From Paracoccaceae bacterium (GTDB taxonomy: Bacteria > Pseudomonadota > Alphaproteobacteria > Rhodobacterales > Rhodobacteraceae), in the NCBI GenBank assembly GCA_024304985.1, contig JAMWZC010000001.1:310001-374000 (forward strand): DNA of 64,000 bases, given 5' to 3'. This document shows, piece after piece, positions 44,014 to 53,867 of this stretch. The first letter of the stretch is position 1, and every line of letters begins with the position of its first letter. The notes under the pieces were generated by a model. That model did not search any database. It worked only from the letters and a program-made list of their open reading frames with translations, and had not been told where the DNA came from. Both the position numbers and the translations under genes were made by a program.

Positions 44014-47000
44014 TCAGCCGTCCGCGCCGGCGCGGGGTTCGGGTGCCGGACGACGGAATATCTCACGCAGCATGCCGGGGGCCAGCGCCGAGAGCGGATT
44101 GAGCTGCACCCGTGGCGCATCGGGCGTGCCGCCCAACTGATAGGTAAAACCGATCAGCCCCTCGCCCTTGCGGGTCAGCAGCGAGCCGATCCCGTTGAGC
44201 ATGAACACGGGCGAAAACACGCCCTGAAAATCCATCTCCTTGCGCGCCAGATTGTAATAGCCATCCATGGACACGCCCAGAGAGGCACCGGTCGCCGAAC
44301 TGCTGCGCAATACCACCTGCTCGGGTGTGAGCAGGAAATCCGCCTCGACATCGGCAAAATGCAGACCCGCGCCGTTCATCTGTTCCAACAAGCCCACCAC
44401 GCTGACGGCATTGATCAGCGCCGCCAGCGCCGGGGCGTCGCGCAGCCGCACATTTCGCACGGTCAGCATGCCGTTATAGCTTCCCGGTCCGCCGGTCGGG
44501 CGCAACGTCAGGTCCATCGCCCCCTCGCGCGCCTGCCGCAGCAGGCCGGCTGCGGCAAAGACCTGTCCGGCATTGTCAGACTGGATCCGGACAGCGCTGC
44601 GGCCATTCATCGGCACCACGCGGCCCACAACCGGTGCCTGCCCGTTCACCTGCGCGCTGAAGGTTCCGTCCAGTCCGTTCGTGGTTCCGAACTCGCCGCG
44701 GAAACCGGTCAGGGCGATCCCGTCCGAGATCACCAACCGGTCCAGCGCAAGGCTGAGCGGACCGCTGGTCTGCCCGCTTCCCGCGGATGTGGACAAGGTG
44801 CTGCGCCGCAGATCGACCTGCCCGCCAGTGACCGCGATGGCTGGTCCGCGGCCCGCCCCGCGCCCGGTCAGGGTCACCGGACCGTCGAGCCAGCCTGCCG
44901 CCTGCACCCGGTCCAGACGCGCAGTGGCCAGTTGGCCGTCGGCGGTCAGGTCCAGCGCGCCGGTCAGGGTCAGGCCGGGCGCGTCTATGGCGATGCGGCT
45001 GATGGCGACCGGGTTGCCCAATGTCCCCGCAACTTCCAGCGTGCCCGCCGTGGCACGCGGCAGGGACCAGCCAAGCGCGGGCACCGACAGGCCCAGCCCT
45101 GCCATGTCCGAGGTCAATCGGAAGGCCGGGGCGCGGTCGCGTTCGAGGTCCAGACGGATCTGCCCCTGTCCGGCCCCGCTGAATGTGCCGGGCGGCAGGT
45201 TCAGATCGAACTCGTCGGCAAAAGCCTGCGACAGGGTCACGGTGCCGTTCACCTCGCTCTGGCCGCGGGTATTGTCGCGCAGCGCCGTGCTCCAGACCGC
45301 GTCGAAGGGCACATCGCCCAGCCGCCCCTCTCCGCCGATGCTCAGGCTGTTGGTGTCGGCCTTCACCTCCATCGCGGCGGCGCGCAGGATGCGACCGGGC
45401 ATGATCGCGTCGCTTTCCACATCCCGCAGCCGGGCGCTTGCCGCAAAGCGCAAGGCGTCAAGCGGCATGGGGCGTTGCAATGGCATGTCGATCAGGGCGG
45501 TCACCTCGGCAAAGCCCTTGGCCAGATCGACGGGGCGGCCCGCCTTTTCCAGAAACCGCAGGTTCGGGCTGTCCAGCATCGCCAGAACGCCCGTGATGCT
45601 GCCGGATGCGGCCAGACGCACCTGTGCCGGGGTCGGACGCCGGGACACATCCGGGATGATGAAGCTGGTGCCGGCCACATCCAGTTGCCCCCCTTGCGGC
45701 GGCGTCACGGTGCCTTCGGTGGCGCTGACCACAAAGCGCCGCCCGGTCAATGTGGCCTGCCCCGCGGCTTGCGTCAGCAGCGGCATGTCGCGGGCATAGG
45801 TCACGTTGGCCTGATCGAAGCCGAAGCCCAGATACACCTGATCAGGCGTGCCCGGCACGCGGCGATAGCCCAGTTGCACATCATGCAGCCGCGCGCTGTG
45901 GACGTTGTCCGCCACCCAGTTGCGCGTTTTCGGCACAAGCCGTTCGGGCCAAAGCTGAAGGATGCGCTCGGGCAGCACCGCATCCATGCTGCCATTCACC
46001 GCCACGGTCCAGCCGGTGCTGCCGACGCCGACGCGGCCATCCAGAAACAGGCGCTGCCCCCGGTCGAACAGGGTCATCTGGCCCAGCGTCAGTTCGAACG
46101 GGTCCAGTTTCAGCCGCAGGTCCACCAGCGCCTCTTCCAGTTGGACGGGTGTATCATAGAGATCGGCCGGACTGGCGGTGATATCCAGAATGCGGAACTG
46201 CCCCAGCAGCGTCGAGGGCCAGCCATCCTCAAGCTCGGTGATGGTGGCGCGCCCCTCGGCCCGGGCGGTGATCCACTTGCTGCGCACGGACAGGTCGTCG
46301 AACTGAAGCTGCCCGCTTTGGGGTGTATAGGTCAGATAGGTGCGCGCGGAGTCGAAGGGGATCGGGGCCGCCTGATCGTCGGGCTGCACGACGCCTTTTC
46401 CGATCTGCAACGCCACGCTGAGCGGCCCCAGGCTGCCATCCGCCGCGACCGAGACCCGCATGGCACCCGAGATGGGCGCGCGCAGGACGCCAAGCCAGGC
46501 CAGCGCACCGGACTGGCTGGCCAGGTCTGTTGCTGTCATATCCTCGAAATTCAGGCCGATCTGGGCGGCGGATGTGCCGATCTGTCCGGTATAGTTGAGG
46601 CTGAGCGAGGTTGCATAGTCGTAGCCGGACAAGAGCGAGACATCCCCGCGCAGGGTCAGATCGTCTCCGTTGCGGCGCAATTCGACCCGGCCGCCATCCA
46701 CCTGCCAGGCCCGGCCCGTGCGGGCATCCTCATAGCGCAGGCCAAGGTTGTCGGCGTCGATCACCGTCAGCCCGGCAAAGCGCGGCTGGTTCAGCAGACG
46801 GTCAAGGCCTTCGAGCAAGGCGGCGGGGTTCGGCGCCTGTTCGACCGGTGGCAGCGCATCGCCGAAGGCCAGATCGAAGGTCCCGTCCGCCATCCGGCGC
46901 AGGGTCAGCCGCGCGCCTGACAGGATCACGCGCCCCGGTTCGAGCCGCCCGCGCAAGAGCGCCTCGCCGGACACCCCCGCTTCCAGATCGCCCAGCGTCA

Positions 47001-47391
47001 TCATCGGCGGTCCGCCCACTTCGCGCAGCGCCACATCGCGCAGGCGAATCCGGGGGGCCCAGCCTTCATCGACGATCAGCACAAGGTCACTGAAGGCGAT
47101 TTCCATCCCCGGCAGCGCCTCGGCGATCCGCGCCTCGATCCGGTCGCGCATCCAGTCCGGCGCCGCGATGGGTCGCCCGACGGACCAGAGCAACAGACCG
47201 GCGACGAGGCCGAAAAGCAGACCCAGGACGGTGATCGTGCCCAGCACCGACCGCAGCATCGAGCCGCGCAACCCCTGTCGGCCACGCTCTTTGCGCGTCG
47301 GACGTGCGGGCTTGCCTGCGGCGCCCGCCGGCGCATCGCCTTCGGGGCGCGCCACGGTGTCGGTCGGCTTGTCTGGTTCCCCTGATGTCAT
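44014..47391 (-). CDS. AsmA/YhdP-like large envelope protein (DUF3971)
   Basis: Protein of about 1125 residues. A basic N-terminus and one membrane helix (around residues 45-70, [20 protein letters not shown]) are followed by a very long, mostly beta-strand periplasmic part, ending in the AsmA-like C-terminal block ([27 protein letters not shown] and [14 protein letters not shown]). The YhdP/TamB/AsmA superfamily bridges inner and outer membrane and helps move phospholipids. The start is uncertain: ATG at 47391 (MTSGEPDK) or a GTG at 47502. It is next to queA on the same strand. Confidence 0.82.
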   Translation of the reverse strand: MTSGEPDKPTDTVARPEGDAPAGAAGKPARPTRKERGRQGLRGSMLRSVLGTITVLGLLFGLVAGLLLWSVGRPIAAPDWMRDRIEARIAEALPGMEIAFSDLVLIVDEGWAPRIRLRDVALREVGGPPMMTLGDLEAGVSGEALLRGRLEPGRVILSGARLTLRRMADGTFDLAFGDALPPVEQAPNPAALLEGLDRLLNQPRFAGLTVIDADNLGLRYEDARTGRAWQVDGGRVELRRNGDDLTLRGDVSLLSGYDYATSLSLNYTGQIGTSAAQIGLNFEDMTATDLASQSGALAWLGVLRAPISGAMRVSVAADGSLGPLSVALQIGKGVVQPDDQAAPIPFDSARTYLTYTPQSGQLQFDDLSVRSKWITARAEGRATITELEDGWPSTLLGQFRILDITASPADLYDTPVQLEEALVDLRLKLDPFELTLGQMTLFDRGQRLFLDGRVGVGSTGWTVAVNGSMDAVLPERILQLWPERLVPKTRNWVADNVHSARLHDVQLGYRRVPGTPDQVYLGFGFDQANVTYARDMPLLTQAAGQATLTGRRFVVSATEGTVTPPQGGQLDVAGTSFIIPDVSRRPTPAQVRLAASGSITGVLAMLDSPNLRFLEKAGRPVDLAKGFAEVTALIDMPLQRPMPLDALRFAASARLRDVESDAIMPGRILRAAAMEVKADTNSLSIGGEGRLGDVPFDAVWSTALRDNTRGQSEVNGTVTLSQAFADEFDLNLPPGTFSGAGQGQIRLDLERDRAPAFRLTSDMAGLGLSVPALGWSLPRATAGTLEVAGTLGNPVAISRIAIDAPGLTLTGALDLTADGQLATARLDRVQAAGWLDGPVTLTGRGAGRGPAIAVTGGQVDLRRSTLSTSAGSGQTSGPLSLALDRLVISDGIALTGFRGEFGTTNGLDGTFSAQVNGQAPVVGRVVPMNGRSAVRIQSDNAGQVFAAAGLLRQAREGAMDLTLRPTGGPGSYNGMLTVRNVRLRDAPALAALINAVSVVGLLEQMNGAGLHFADVEADFLLTPEQVVLRSSSATGASLGVSMDGYYNLARKEMDFQGVFSPVFMLNGIGSLLTRKGEGLIGFTYQLGGTPDAPRVQLNPLSALAPGMLREIFRRPAPEPRAGADG

Positions 47392-47603
47392 CCCGCTCCG
47401 GTCTGCCTGTCTGTCCTGCAAGGCGGCGTTCAGGCCCGAAAGGCCCGGCAGCACGCGTCTGGGTGTGATCTTCAACGCCCCTACGGTCCTGTTCTGTCGC
47501 ACAGGTCCGCCATTTTACGGTGAAACTTCCGCTCACCTGTCTTTATTGTCGCCTGTCACGGCCTAATATGAAACTCACATTTTCACCAACCCGAGGATAC
47601 ATG

Positions 47604-48065
47604 ATGCCCGACGTCTCCGCACAAGCTCCGGATTTCACTCTGCCCCGTGATGGGGGCGGCACCGTCACCCTTTCGGCCCTGCGTCCGGCCCCCGTTGTCC
47701 TGTTCTTCTATCCGCGCGACGATACACCGGGCTGCACGACCGAGAACAAGGACTTCTCGGCTTTGCTGGACCAGTTCACCGCTGCGGGCGTGCAGGTTTT
47801 CGGCATCTCCAAGGAAGACATCACCAGCCATGACAAGTTCCGCGACAAGCATGGTCTGCGGGCGCCCCTGCTGTCGGATGCCGACAGCACCGTCTGCGAG
47901 GACTATGGCGTCTGGAAGGAGAAATCCATGTATGGCAAGAAGTTCTTCGGAATCGAACGCAGCACCTTTCTGATCGACGGATCAGGCCGTATTGCCAAGG
48001 TCTGGTCCAAGGTCAAGGTGCCCGGCCATGCCGAAGAGGTGCTGGCGGCGGCAAAGGCGCTCTGA
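47604..48065 (+). CDS. bcp: Thioredoxin-dependent peroxiredoxin, BCP/PrxQ type
   Basis: Reduces hydrogen and organic peroxides. It is 153 residues; peroxidatic Cys44 lies in PRDDTPGCTTE, with Thr41 and the later Arg (GIERSTFLIDG) of the active site. The usual PrxQ resolving Cys five residues on (C-x4-C) is Lys here; another Cys in STVCEDYG may replace it, or the enzyme may be of 1-Cys type. The ATG at 47604 has GAGG 7 nt upstream. It is divergent from the AsmA-like gene. Confidence 0.95.
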   Translation: MPDVSAQAPDFTLPRDGGGTVTLSALRPAPVVLFFYPRDDTPGCTTENKDFSALLDQFTAAGVQVFGISKEDITSHDKFRDKHGLRAPLLSDADSTVCEDYGVWKEKSMYGKKFFGIERSTFLIDGSGRIAKVWSKVKVPGHAEEVLAAAKAL

Positions 48066-48094
48066 CGGCGGAAAAGGGAAAAGGGACAGGGCGG

Positions 48095-48919
48095 ATGAGC
48101 GACAAGACGCTGGCGCAGATGGCGGTCGAGGTGCTGACAACGGCCGATGGGCGCGCCAAGACCGCCCTGTCCCATGCCCATGCCGCGGCATGGCGGGCGG
48201 CGCGGGCGGCGGGCGTTCCGCTGGCCATCGGGCACGCAACCCCGCCGGACCATCCGGCCCGGCCTGCACAGCCGGAACTGCTTGATCCGCGTGATGTGCC
48301 CCGCCGCAGGCCCGGCAGCCCGCAGGGCCGCATCGCCATGCTGCATGCGGTGGCGCATATCGAGTTGAACGCGGTCGATCTGCACTGGGACATCATCGCG
48401 CGTTTCGCGGATGTACCGATGCCCTTGGGATTCTACGATGACTGGGTCAAGGCGGCGGACGAGGAATCGAAACATTTCAATCTGTTATGCGACTGTCTTG
48501 AAGCGCAGGGCAGCCATTATGGCGCAATGCCTGCCCATGCGGGGATGTGGCGTGCGGCATCGGACACCGCGACGGATTTCATGGGCCGTCTGGCCGTGGT
48601 GCCCATGGTGCTGGAGGCGCGGGGGCTGGACGTGACGCCCGGCATGATCGCGCTGTTCGAGAAAGCGGGCGACCGGCAGACCGTGGAGGCGCTGAACGTC
48701 ATCTATGCCGAGGAGGTCGGCCATGTCGCCTATGGCTCGAAATGGTTCCACTTTCTCTGCGGACGGCACGATCTGGATCCCAAGGAGGTTTTCCATACCC
48801 TTGTCCGGCGCTATTTCCACGGGCTTCTGAAACCGCCCTTCAACGAGGAAAAGCGCGCCGAGGCCGGTCTGCCCCCTGATTTTTATTGGCCTTTGACCGA
48901 AGAAACACCGGCCGCATAG
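48095..48919 (+). CDS. Ferritin-like DUF455 protein
   Basis: Protein of 274 residues from the DUF455 family of ferritin-like helical bundles. Putative di-metal ligands are in AHIELNAVDLHWD, AADEESKHFNLL and AEEVGHVAYG (E/H-rich pairs on separate helices), the pattern of a dinuclear iron site. The reaction is unknown; a hydroxylase or oxidase is possible. It lies 29 bp after bcp and may be in the same operon. No signal peptide. Confidence 0.9.
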   Translation: MSDKTLAQMAVEVLTTADGRAKTALSHAHAAAWRAARAAGVPLAIGHATPPDHPARPAQPELLDPRDVPRRRPGSPQGRIAMLHAVAHIELNAVDLHWDIIARFADVPMPLGFYDDWVKAADEESKHFNLLCDCLEAQGSHYGAMPAHAGMWRAASDTATDFMGRLAVVPMVLEARGLDVTPGMIALFEKAGDRQTVEALNVIYAEEVGHVAYGSKWFHFLCGRHDLDPKEVFHTLVRRYFHGLLKPPFNEEKRAEAGLPPDFYWPLTEETPAA

Positions 48920-49095
48920 GACATATTCCGCGCGGAGTCGGCGGGTTTTTGCCCAATTTCGAGCATCTGCCCGGTACATCCGCATTCTTGCCGCAAACGT
49001 CTTGCCCCACGGCCCCACCCTGTTTACCACCTGTGCAGGGGTGGCGTTGGGGATGAACGGCCGCTCTTCCAGGGGATGGGACAAGGGACAGATTG

Positions 49096-50439
49096 GTGAG
49101 AACACGACTGGCAATCCGGATCGATGCCACACTCGAGCGTTGGTTTCCGGAACGACGGCTGTTTCTGCGATCAGACACAGATACACGCTTTATCCGGCTG
49201 AAGCCGGGAACCCAGATGATCGCCTTCTCGGGCGCGGCGCTTGTCGTGGCCTGGGCCATCATCGCGACAGCGATCCTGCTGATGGACAGCATCGGATCGG
49301 GCAATTTCCGCGAACAGGCCAAGCGTGACCAGCGCACCTATGAAACGCGGCTGAACATCCTGTCCTCCGAGCGCGATGCGCGCGCCGCCGAGGCGCTGGC
49401 CGCGCAGGAACGGTTCAACTCCGCACTTGAACAGATTTCCGTGATGCAGTCGCAACTGCTGCAATCCGAAACGCGCCGCCGCGAGATGGAGACGGGGATC
49501 GAAGTGATCCAGAGCACCTTGCAGCGCACCATGCGCGAGCGCGAAGCCGCCCGTCTGGAACTGGCCGCGCTGAAAGAGCAGGTGACCAATGGTGCCGACG
49601 GCAACGGCGAAGTCATGGCTTCGGGTCGGGCTGCGGGCGAGGCGATCGACTTTCTGTCGGATGCTCTGGCTGAAACCGCCGCAGAGCGCGACATCGTGCG
49701 CGCCGACGCGGAGGATGCTTTGCTGCGGGCCGACGAGATGGCCTTCGAGATCCGCCTGATGCAGGATCAGAACGACCAGATCTTCCGGCAACTGGAAGAG
49801 GCGATGACCGTGTCGGTCAAGCCGCTGGACAAGATGTTCCGCTCGGCCGGGCTGAACACCGACACGATCATCAACCAGGTCCGTCGCGGATATTCCGGCC
49901 AGGGAGGTCCGTTGACCCCTTTGAGCTTTTCCACCAGCGGCGACGCGGGAATAGCCCCTGATGCGGAACGAGCGAACCGGATCCTGAACCAGTTGGATCA
50001 GTTGAACATCTACCGGATTGCCGCGCAGAAGGCCCCTTTTGCGACGCCGGTGAGATCGGGCTTCCGCTTTACCAGCGGCTTCGGTGTGCGGCGCGACCCC
50101 AAGACCGGCGGACGGCGGATGCATGAAGGTGTCGATTTCGCGGGCCCCGTGGGCACGCCGCTGTTCGCCACCGCCGATGGCACCGTGATTCACGCGGGCT
50201 GGCAGTCGGGTTATGGCCGTCTGGTCAAGATCCAGCACGAGTTCGGGATCGAGACCCGCTTTGCCCATCTGTCCAAAATTAACGTGAACGTCGGACAAAG
50301 GGTATCGCGCGGGGATCGTATCGGTGATATGGGAGCCTCTGGACGTGTGACCGGACCCCATCTGCATTACGAAGTGCGCGTGGGCGGACAGGCCGTCAAT
50401 CCAATGATCTATATCAAGGCTGCAAACGATGTTTTCTAA
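49096..50439 (+). CDS. M23 family metallopeptidase with coiled coil
   Basis: Cell-wall endopeptidase-type protein of 447 residues. A membrane helix at about 38-60 anchors it, then a long coiled coil (about 75-250), then a LytM/M23 domain with zinc ligands His343 and Asp347 in HEGVDF, and His422/His424 in PHLHYEV; all are present, so it should be active. The GTG at 49096 is well placed behind AAGGGA; a TTG one codon earlier is possible. It overlaps the bactofilin gene by 11 bp. Confidence 0.9.
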   Translation: MRTRLAIRIDATLERWFPERRLFLRSDTDTRFIRLKPGTQMIAFSGAALVVAWAIIATAILLMDSIGSGNFREQAKRDQRTYETRLNILSSERDARAAEALAAQERFNSALEQISVMQSQLLQSETRRREMETGIEVIQSTLQRTMREREAARLELAALKEQVTNGADGNGEVMASGRAAGEAIDFLSDALAETAAERDIVRADAEDALLRADEMAFEIRLMQDQNDQIFRQLEEAMTVSVKPLDKMFRSAGLNTDTIINQVRRGYSGQGGPLTPLSFSTSGDAGIAPDAERANRILNQLDQLNIYRIAAQKAPFATPVRSGFRFTSGFGVRRDPKTGGRRMHEGVDFAGPVGTPLFATADGTVIHAGWQSGYGRLVKIQHEFGIETRFAHLSKINVNVGQRVSRGDRIGDMGASGRVTGPHLHYEVRVGGQAVNPMIYIKAANDVF

Positions 50440-50923
50440 GAGCAAAATCAACGAGCCGGGTCCCAAGGCACCCGAAGCACCGAAACCGACGATGCCGGAA
50501 ACTGCGGCCACCACGCCGAATGAATTCAAGGCCAGCGCGCCCAAGCCCAAGCCGCCAGCCTCGGTGCTGTCTTCGGACCTGCATATCACCGGCAACCTCA
50601 AGACGACCGGCGACATTCAGGTGGAAGGCTCGGTCGATGGCGATATCCGCGCGCATCTGCTGACCATCGGTGAAAGCGCGACCATCAAGGGCGAGGTTGT
50701 GGCCGATGATGTGGTCATCAATGGCCGTATCGTGGGCCGTGTCCGTGGTCTGAAGGTGCGGCTGACCTCGACCGCGCGGGTCGAGGGCGACATCATCCAC
50801 AAGACGATCGCGATTGAATCCGGCGCGCATTTCGAAGGCTCGGTGCAGCGTCAGGACGATCCGCTGACCCCCAAGGGCACCGCGCCCGCCGCCAAGGCCA
50901 CCGGCCCCGACAGCACAAGCTGA
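50429..50923 (+). CDS. Bactofilin (polymer-forming cytoskeletal protein)
   Basis: Protein of 164 residues with a central beta-helix of about 110 residues (SSDLHITGNLKTTGDIQVEG...TSTARVEGDIIHKT) flanked by Pro/Lys-rich tails, the DUF583/bactofilin layout. Bactofilins polymerise without nucleotide and recruit wall enzymes. The preceding gene is an M23 peptidase overlapping by 11 bp, so the two are probably made together and interact. A strong terminator follows. Confidence 0.93.
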   Translation: MFSKSKINEPGPKAPEAPKPTMPETAATTPNEFKASAPKPKPPASVLSSDLHITGNLKTTGDIQVEGSVDGDIRAHLLTIGESATIKGEVVADDVVINGRIVGRVRGLKVRLTSTARVEGDIIHKTIAIESGAHFEGSVQRQDDPLTPKGTAPAAKATGPDSTS

Positions 50924-50941
50924 TCTGCCGCACAGGCAGGC

Positions 50942-50977
50942 AAAAGGCGCCGCTGCATCGCAGTCGGCGCCTTTTTT
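50942..50977 (+). terminator. Terminator after bactofilin gene
   Basis: Stem AAAAGGCGCCG / CGGCGCCTTTT with an inner CTGC-ATC-GCAG hairpin and a run of T. Lies 18 nt after the stop and faces the HNH gene. Confidence 0.85.
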
Positions 50978-50993
50978 CTGTCCGGGCGTCAGG

Positions 50994-51581
50994 TCAATAC
51001 GCCTCCAGCTCGGCATCCCAGTAAAGGTAATCCATCCAGCTTTCGTGCAGGTGGTTGGGCGGAAATTTGCGCCCCATGTTCCGCAGCTCCTCGGCGGCGG
51101 GGGCGCGTGGCGGTTTGCGCAGATGCATGCCCGCATGGCGCAGGGACTTGGCCCCCTTGCGCAGATTGCAGGGGGCGCAGGCGGCCACCACATTCTGCCA
51201 GCTTGTGATCCCCCCCGCCGCACGCGGCACCACATGGTCGAAGGTCAGATCGCCCTTGGCCCCGCAATACTGGCAGCTGAATTCGTCCCGCAGAAAAAGA
51301 TTGAAGCGCGTGAAGGCCACGCGCTTCTGGGGTTTGACGTAATCTTTCAGCACCACCACCGACGGAAGCCGGAAGACGGTGCTGGGGCTTCGGACCACAT
51401 GGTCATACTCGGCCACGATATCCACGCGGTCCAGCCAGGCGGCCTTGACCGCCTCTTGCCAGGGCCAGAGCGACAGCGGGTAGTAGGACAAGGGCCGGTA
51501 ATCCGCGTTCAGCACAAGCGCGGGGTAATGCCTGAGCACCGCCGGTTCCCTGACGAATTCTGTTCTGAAATCTACACTCAT
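50994..51581 (-). CDS. HNH endonuclease family protein
   Basis: Protein of 195 residues. The HNH/zinc-knuckle motif is complete: CQYCGAKGDLTFDHVVPRAAGG, then WQNVVAACAPCNLRKGAK (two CxxC pairs, the His of the DH pair and Asn/His). The N-terminal part (ALVLNADYRPLSYYPLSLWPWQEAV) is conserved in such chromosomal single-copy proteins. The role in the host is unknown, and nothing nearby suggests phage or restriction. ATG at 51581; a TTG three codons upstream is possible. Confidence 0.9.
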   Translation of the reverse strand: MSVDFRTEFVREPAVLRHYPALVLNADYRPLSYYPLSLWPWQEAVKAAWLDRVDIVAEYDHVVRSPSTVFRLPSVVVLKDYVKPQKRVAFTRFNLFLRDEFSCQYCGAKGDLTFDHVVPRAAGGITSWQNVVAACAPCNLRKGAKSLRHAGMHLRKPPRAPAAEELRNMGRKFPPNHLHESWMDYLYWDAELEAY

Positions 51582-51811
51582 CTGGCGCAAAGCTCCCCTG
51601 CCCTGTCTGCCGGTCTCTGGCTCCAGAGCGGGTGCACCCGCCCCGTCAATGTCAGACTATATATCGTGGTGCGTATCCGGCAAGCCCCACGACATGCAGT
51701 AGCCATGCCAAATGCATTAGTGCGCCGATGCGACAGTCATATGACGCTTGTTCCCTGCGGAGGCGCGCCGCCCCCCTTGGAGGGAGGCCATTGAATGCCT
51801 ATTTTTAAGGC

Positions 51812-52261
51812 ATGACAGAGATAACACGCCATGACGCCCCGCCCCCGCCGCTGTCGGCCATTCTGGAAACCGCGCTCTATGTCGATGACCTTGTCAAGGC
51901 GCGCCAGTTCTATGGCGATGTGCTGAAACTGGAGATTCTGACCGAGGTGGAAGGCCGCCACGTCTTTTATCGTCTGGGTCAGGCGATGCTGTTGTTGTTC
52001 GATCCGATCGCAACCTCCGGCCCCATGGCGGACCCGCCTGCCCCTCAGGTTCCACCGCATGGCGCGACCGGGCCGGGGCATGCCTGCTTTGCCGTTGCGC
52101 GCGACGACCTGACGGTCTGGCGCGATGCTCTGACAGCCGCAGGCGTCCAGATCGAGTCCGAGGTCACATGGCCGAACGGTGCAAAGTCGATCTATTTCCG
52201 CGATCCGTCCGGCAATTCGCTGGAAATGGCCGAGCCCGGTCTGTGGTTCGAGGATGCCTGA
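51812..52261 (+). CDS. VOC (glyoxalase/bleomycin resistance) family protein
   Basis: Protein of 149 residues with paired betaalphabetabetabeta modules: ETALYVDDLVKARQFYGDVLKLE and, at the end, SIYFRDPSGNSLEMAEPGLW. The end Glu and the His in GPGHACFAV resemble metal ligands of the fold. Substrate unknown. The start has no clear ribosome site. Confidence 0.85.
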   Translation: MTEITRHDAPPPPLSAILETALYVDDLVKARQFYGDVLKLEILTEVEGRHVFYRLGQAMLLLFDPIATSGPMADPPAPQVPPHGATGPGHACFAVARDDLTVWRDALTAAGVQIESEVTWPNGAKSIYFRDPSGNSLEMAEPGLWFEDA

Positions 52262-52266
52262 GGCGC

Positions 52267-52932
52267 CTAGAGGCTGAGCTTGTCGCGCATGAAGGCCAGT
52301 GCGACGGACAGGCCGTCCGGCGCGATGCCGTGGGCGGTGCCCTTCATGATATGGGCGAAGACTTCGGTGAAGCCTGCATCCTGCAGGGCTTGCGCGGCTT
52401 GCGGCAGCGATTGAACGGGGACCACATCATCGGCGTCGCCATGCACCAGCAGGATGGGCATGCGGCTGACCACCTCGTCGGGCAGGACCTCGGGCTGAAG
52501 CAGACGGCCTGAAAAGGCGATCACGCCCGCCACCGGGTCTTCGCGGCGCGGAGCCACATGCAGCGACATCATCGAGCCTTGGGAAAAGCCAAGGAGGACC
52601 ATCTGTTCGGGCAACAGATCCTCGTCCACCAGAATCCCGTCCAGAAAGGCGTTCAGATCCTCGACCGCTGCCTGCATGCCGCGGGCCGCCTCTTCCTCGG
52701 AGGAGCCGTCGATCCAAGGGATCGGGAACCACTGGAAGCCGAAGGGCGCACCAGCGCAGGCTTCGGGCGCGTCAGGGGCCACGAACAGCGTGTCCGGCAG
52801 ATGTTCGCCCAATGGATCGGCCAGACCCAGAAGATCGGCCCCATTGGCCCCATAGCCATGCAGGAACACCACGACCGAGCGTGTCTCGCCCGACAATGGC
52901 GCGCGGCGCTGTGCGTTCAAACCCCGAGTCAT
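52267..52932 (-). CDS. Phospholipase/carboxylesterase family hydrolase
   Basis: Alpha/beta hydrolase of 221 residues. HGYGANGADLLGLA (oxyanion region), nucleophile GFSQGS, acid HGDADDVVP and catalytic His in GTAHGI are in the expected order for the acyl-protein-thioesterase-like family. Cytosolic. Met at 52932 overlaps the stop of the DNA glycosylase gene (ATGA), so the pair is coupled. Confidence 0.9.
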   Translation of the reverse strand: MTRGLNAQRRAPLSGETRSVVVFLHGYGANGADLLGLADPLGEHLPDTLFVAPDAPEACAGAPFGFQWFPIPWIDGSSEEEAARGMQAAVEDLNAFLDGILVDEDLLPEQMVLLGFSQGSMMSLHVAPRREDPVAGVIAFSGRLLQPEVLPDEVVSRMPILLVHGDADDVVPVQSLPQAAQALQDAGFTEVFAHIMKGTAHGIAPDGLSVALAFMRDKLSL

Positions 52933-53558
52933 GCGATCCCCTCCTTCTGCTTTTGCACATGGTAGTAGGCCCAAAGCATCCGCGCCGCAACCGAGCGCCA
53001 CGGGCTCCATCCGGTCGCCATCTGTCGGAGCGCGGATTCGCGCGGGCGGTCGGGCAGGTTGTAGAGCATCCTTGCCCCTTCCTGCAGCGCCAGATCGCCC
53101 GGCGCGAAGACATCCGCATGGCCAAGGCTGAACATGGCATAGATTTCGGCGGTCCAGATGCCGATGCCTTTGACCGCGACCAGCGTGGACACAACCTCGT
53201 CGGTGGGCGCGTCTCGGAGCGCGGCATAGTCGATCCCCGCCGCCGCCAAGGCATGGGCATAGGCGGCTTTCTGGCGGCTGAGGCCGAGGGCGCGCAATTC
53301 GTCTTCGCTATGCTGTGCCACGGACTCGGGCGTCGTGAGCCCTGCGGCCTCCAACCGGCCCCAGATCGCGCGGGCCGAGGCGACGCTGACCTGCTGGCTG
53401 ACGATGGCGCTGAGGAGTTGGGCGAAGCCATCCGGGCGGCGGCGCAGCGGCAAGGGGCCGGTGGCCGCATAGGCCCGCGCCATGGCAGGGTCAGTGGCGC
53501 AGAGCCAGTCCACGCCTTCGGCCACGCAGGCATCGGTGAGGATGATGCGCTGGGTCAT
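52929..53558 (-). CDS. DNA-3-methyladenine glycosylase II (AlkA-like)
   Basis: Base-excision enzyme that removes alkylated bases. It is 209 residues of the HhH-GPD superfamily: LLSAIVSQQVSVASARAIWGRL, helix-hairpin-helix VKGIGIWTAEIYAMFSLG, and the catalytic Asp in DVFAPGDLAL. It is the first gene of a pair with the downstream hydrolase. No Ada-box or other alkylation genes are near. Confidence 0.92.
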   Translation of the reverse strand: MTQRIILTDACVAEGVDWLCATDPAMARAYAATGPLPLRRRPDGFAQLLSAIVSQQVSVASARAIWGRLEAAGLTTPESVAQHSEDELRALGLSRQKAAYAHALAAAGIDYAALRDAPTDEVVSTLVAVKGIGIWTAEIYAMFSLGHADVFAPGDLALQEGARMLYNLPDRPRESALRQMATGWSPWRSVAARMLWAYYHVQKQKEGIA

Positions 53559-53867
53559 GAGCGGTGATCGACGGGCGAATCAAGTGGTGCGGCGGCGGTA
53601 TGCATGGGACAAACCCTATCCCAGCAGCCCTGAAAGGCCAGCCCGGCCCGGTGAAGCGCGCCGACTTTCCCCGGATCGGCGAAAAGACCGGCCATCCCGC
53701 CGGGATGTGCCCCTCTGGCACAATGTTTGCCTTGGCTGGGCACGGCAGAACCAGAGGAGATCGCTCGCCCTGGGAGTGGGAAGATGTTCTGGTCAGTGGC
53801 CCGCTCTTACCCTGATTGTCGGAATTTTCCGCTTTTAATCACGTCTTACCGGAACGATATTCCGCTC
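53559..53867. other. 309-bp gap with nothing recognised
   Basis: Divergent gap between the glycosylase and cobA genes. It has several overlapping open frames on both strands with no ribosome site or family sequence, no clean palindrome or terminator, and no riboswitch pattern. It must contain both promoters. TTTTCC...GATATTCCG near its right end is AT-richer and may mark the cobA promoter. Confidence 0.5.

Noticed and set aside
53794-53800. CAGTGGC, the reverse of the GCCACTG box of cobalamin riboswitches, near cobA
   Set aside because: The rest of the riboswitch core is absent on either strand, so a single 7-base match is chance.
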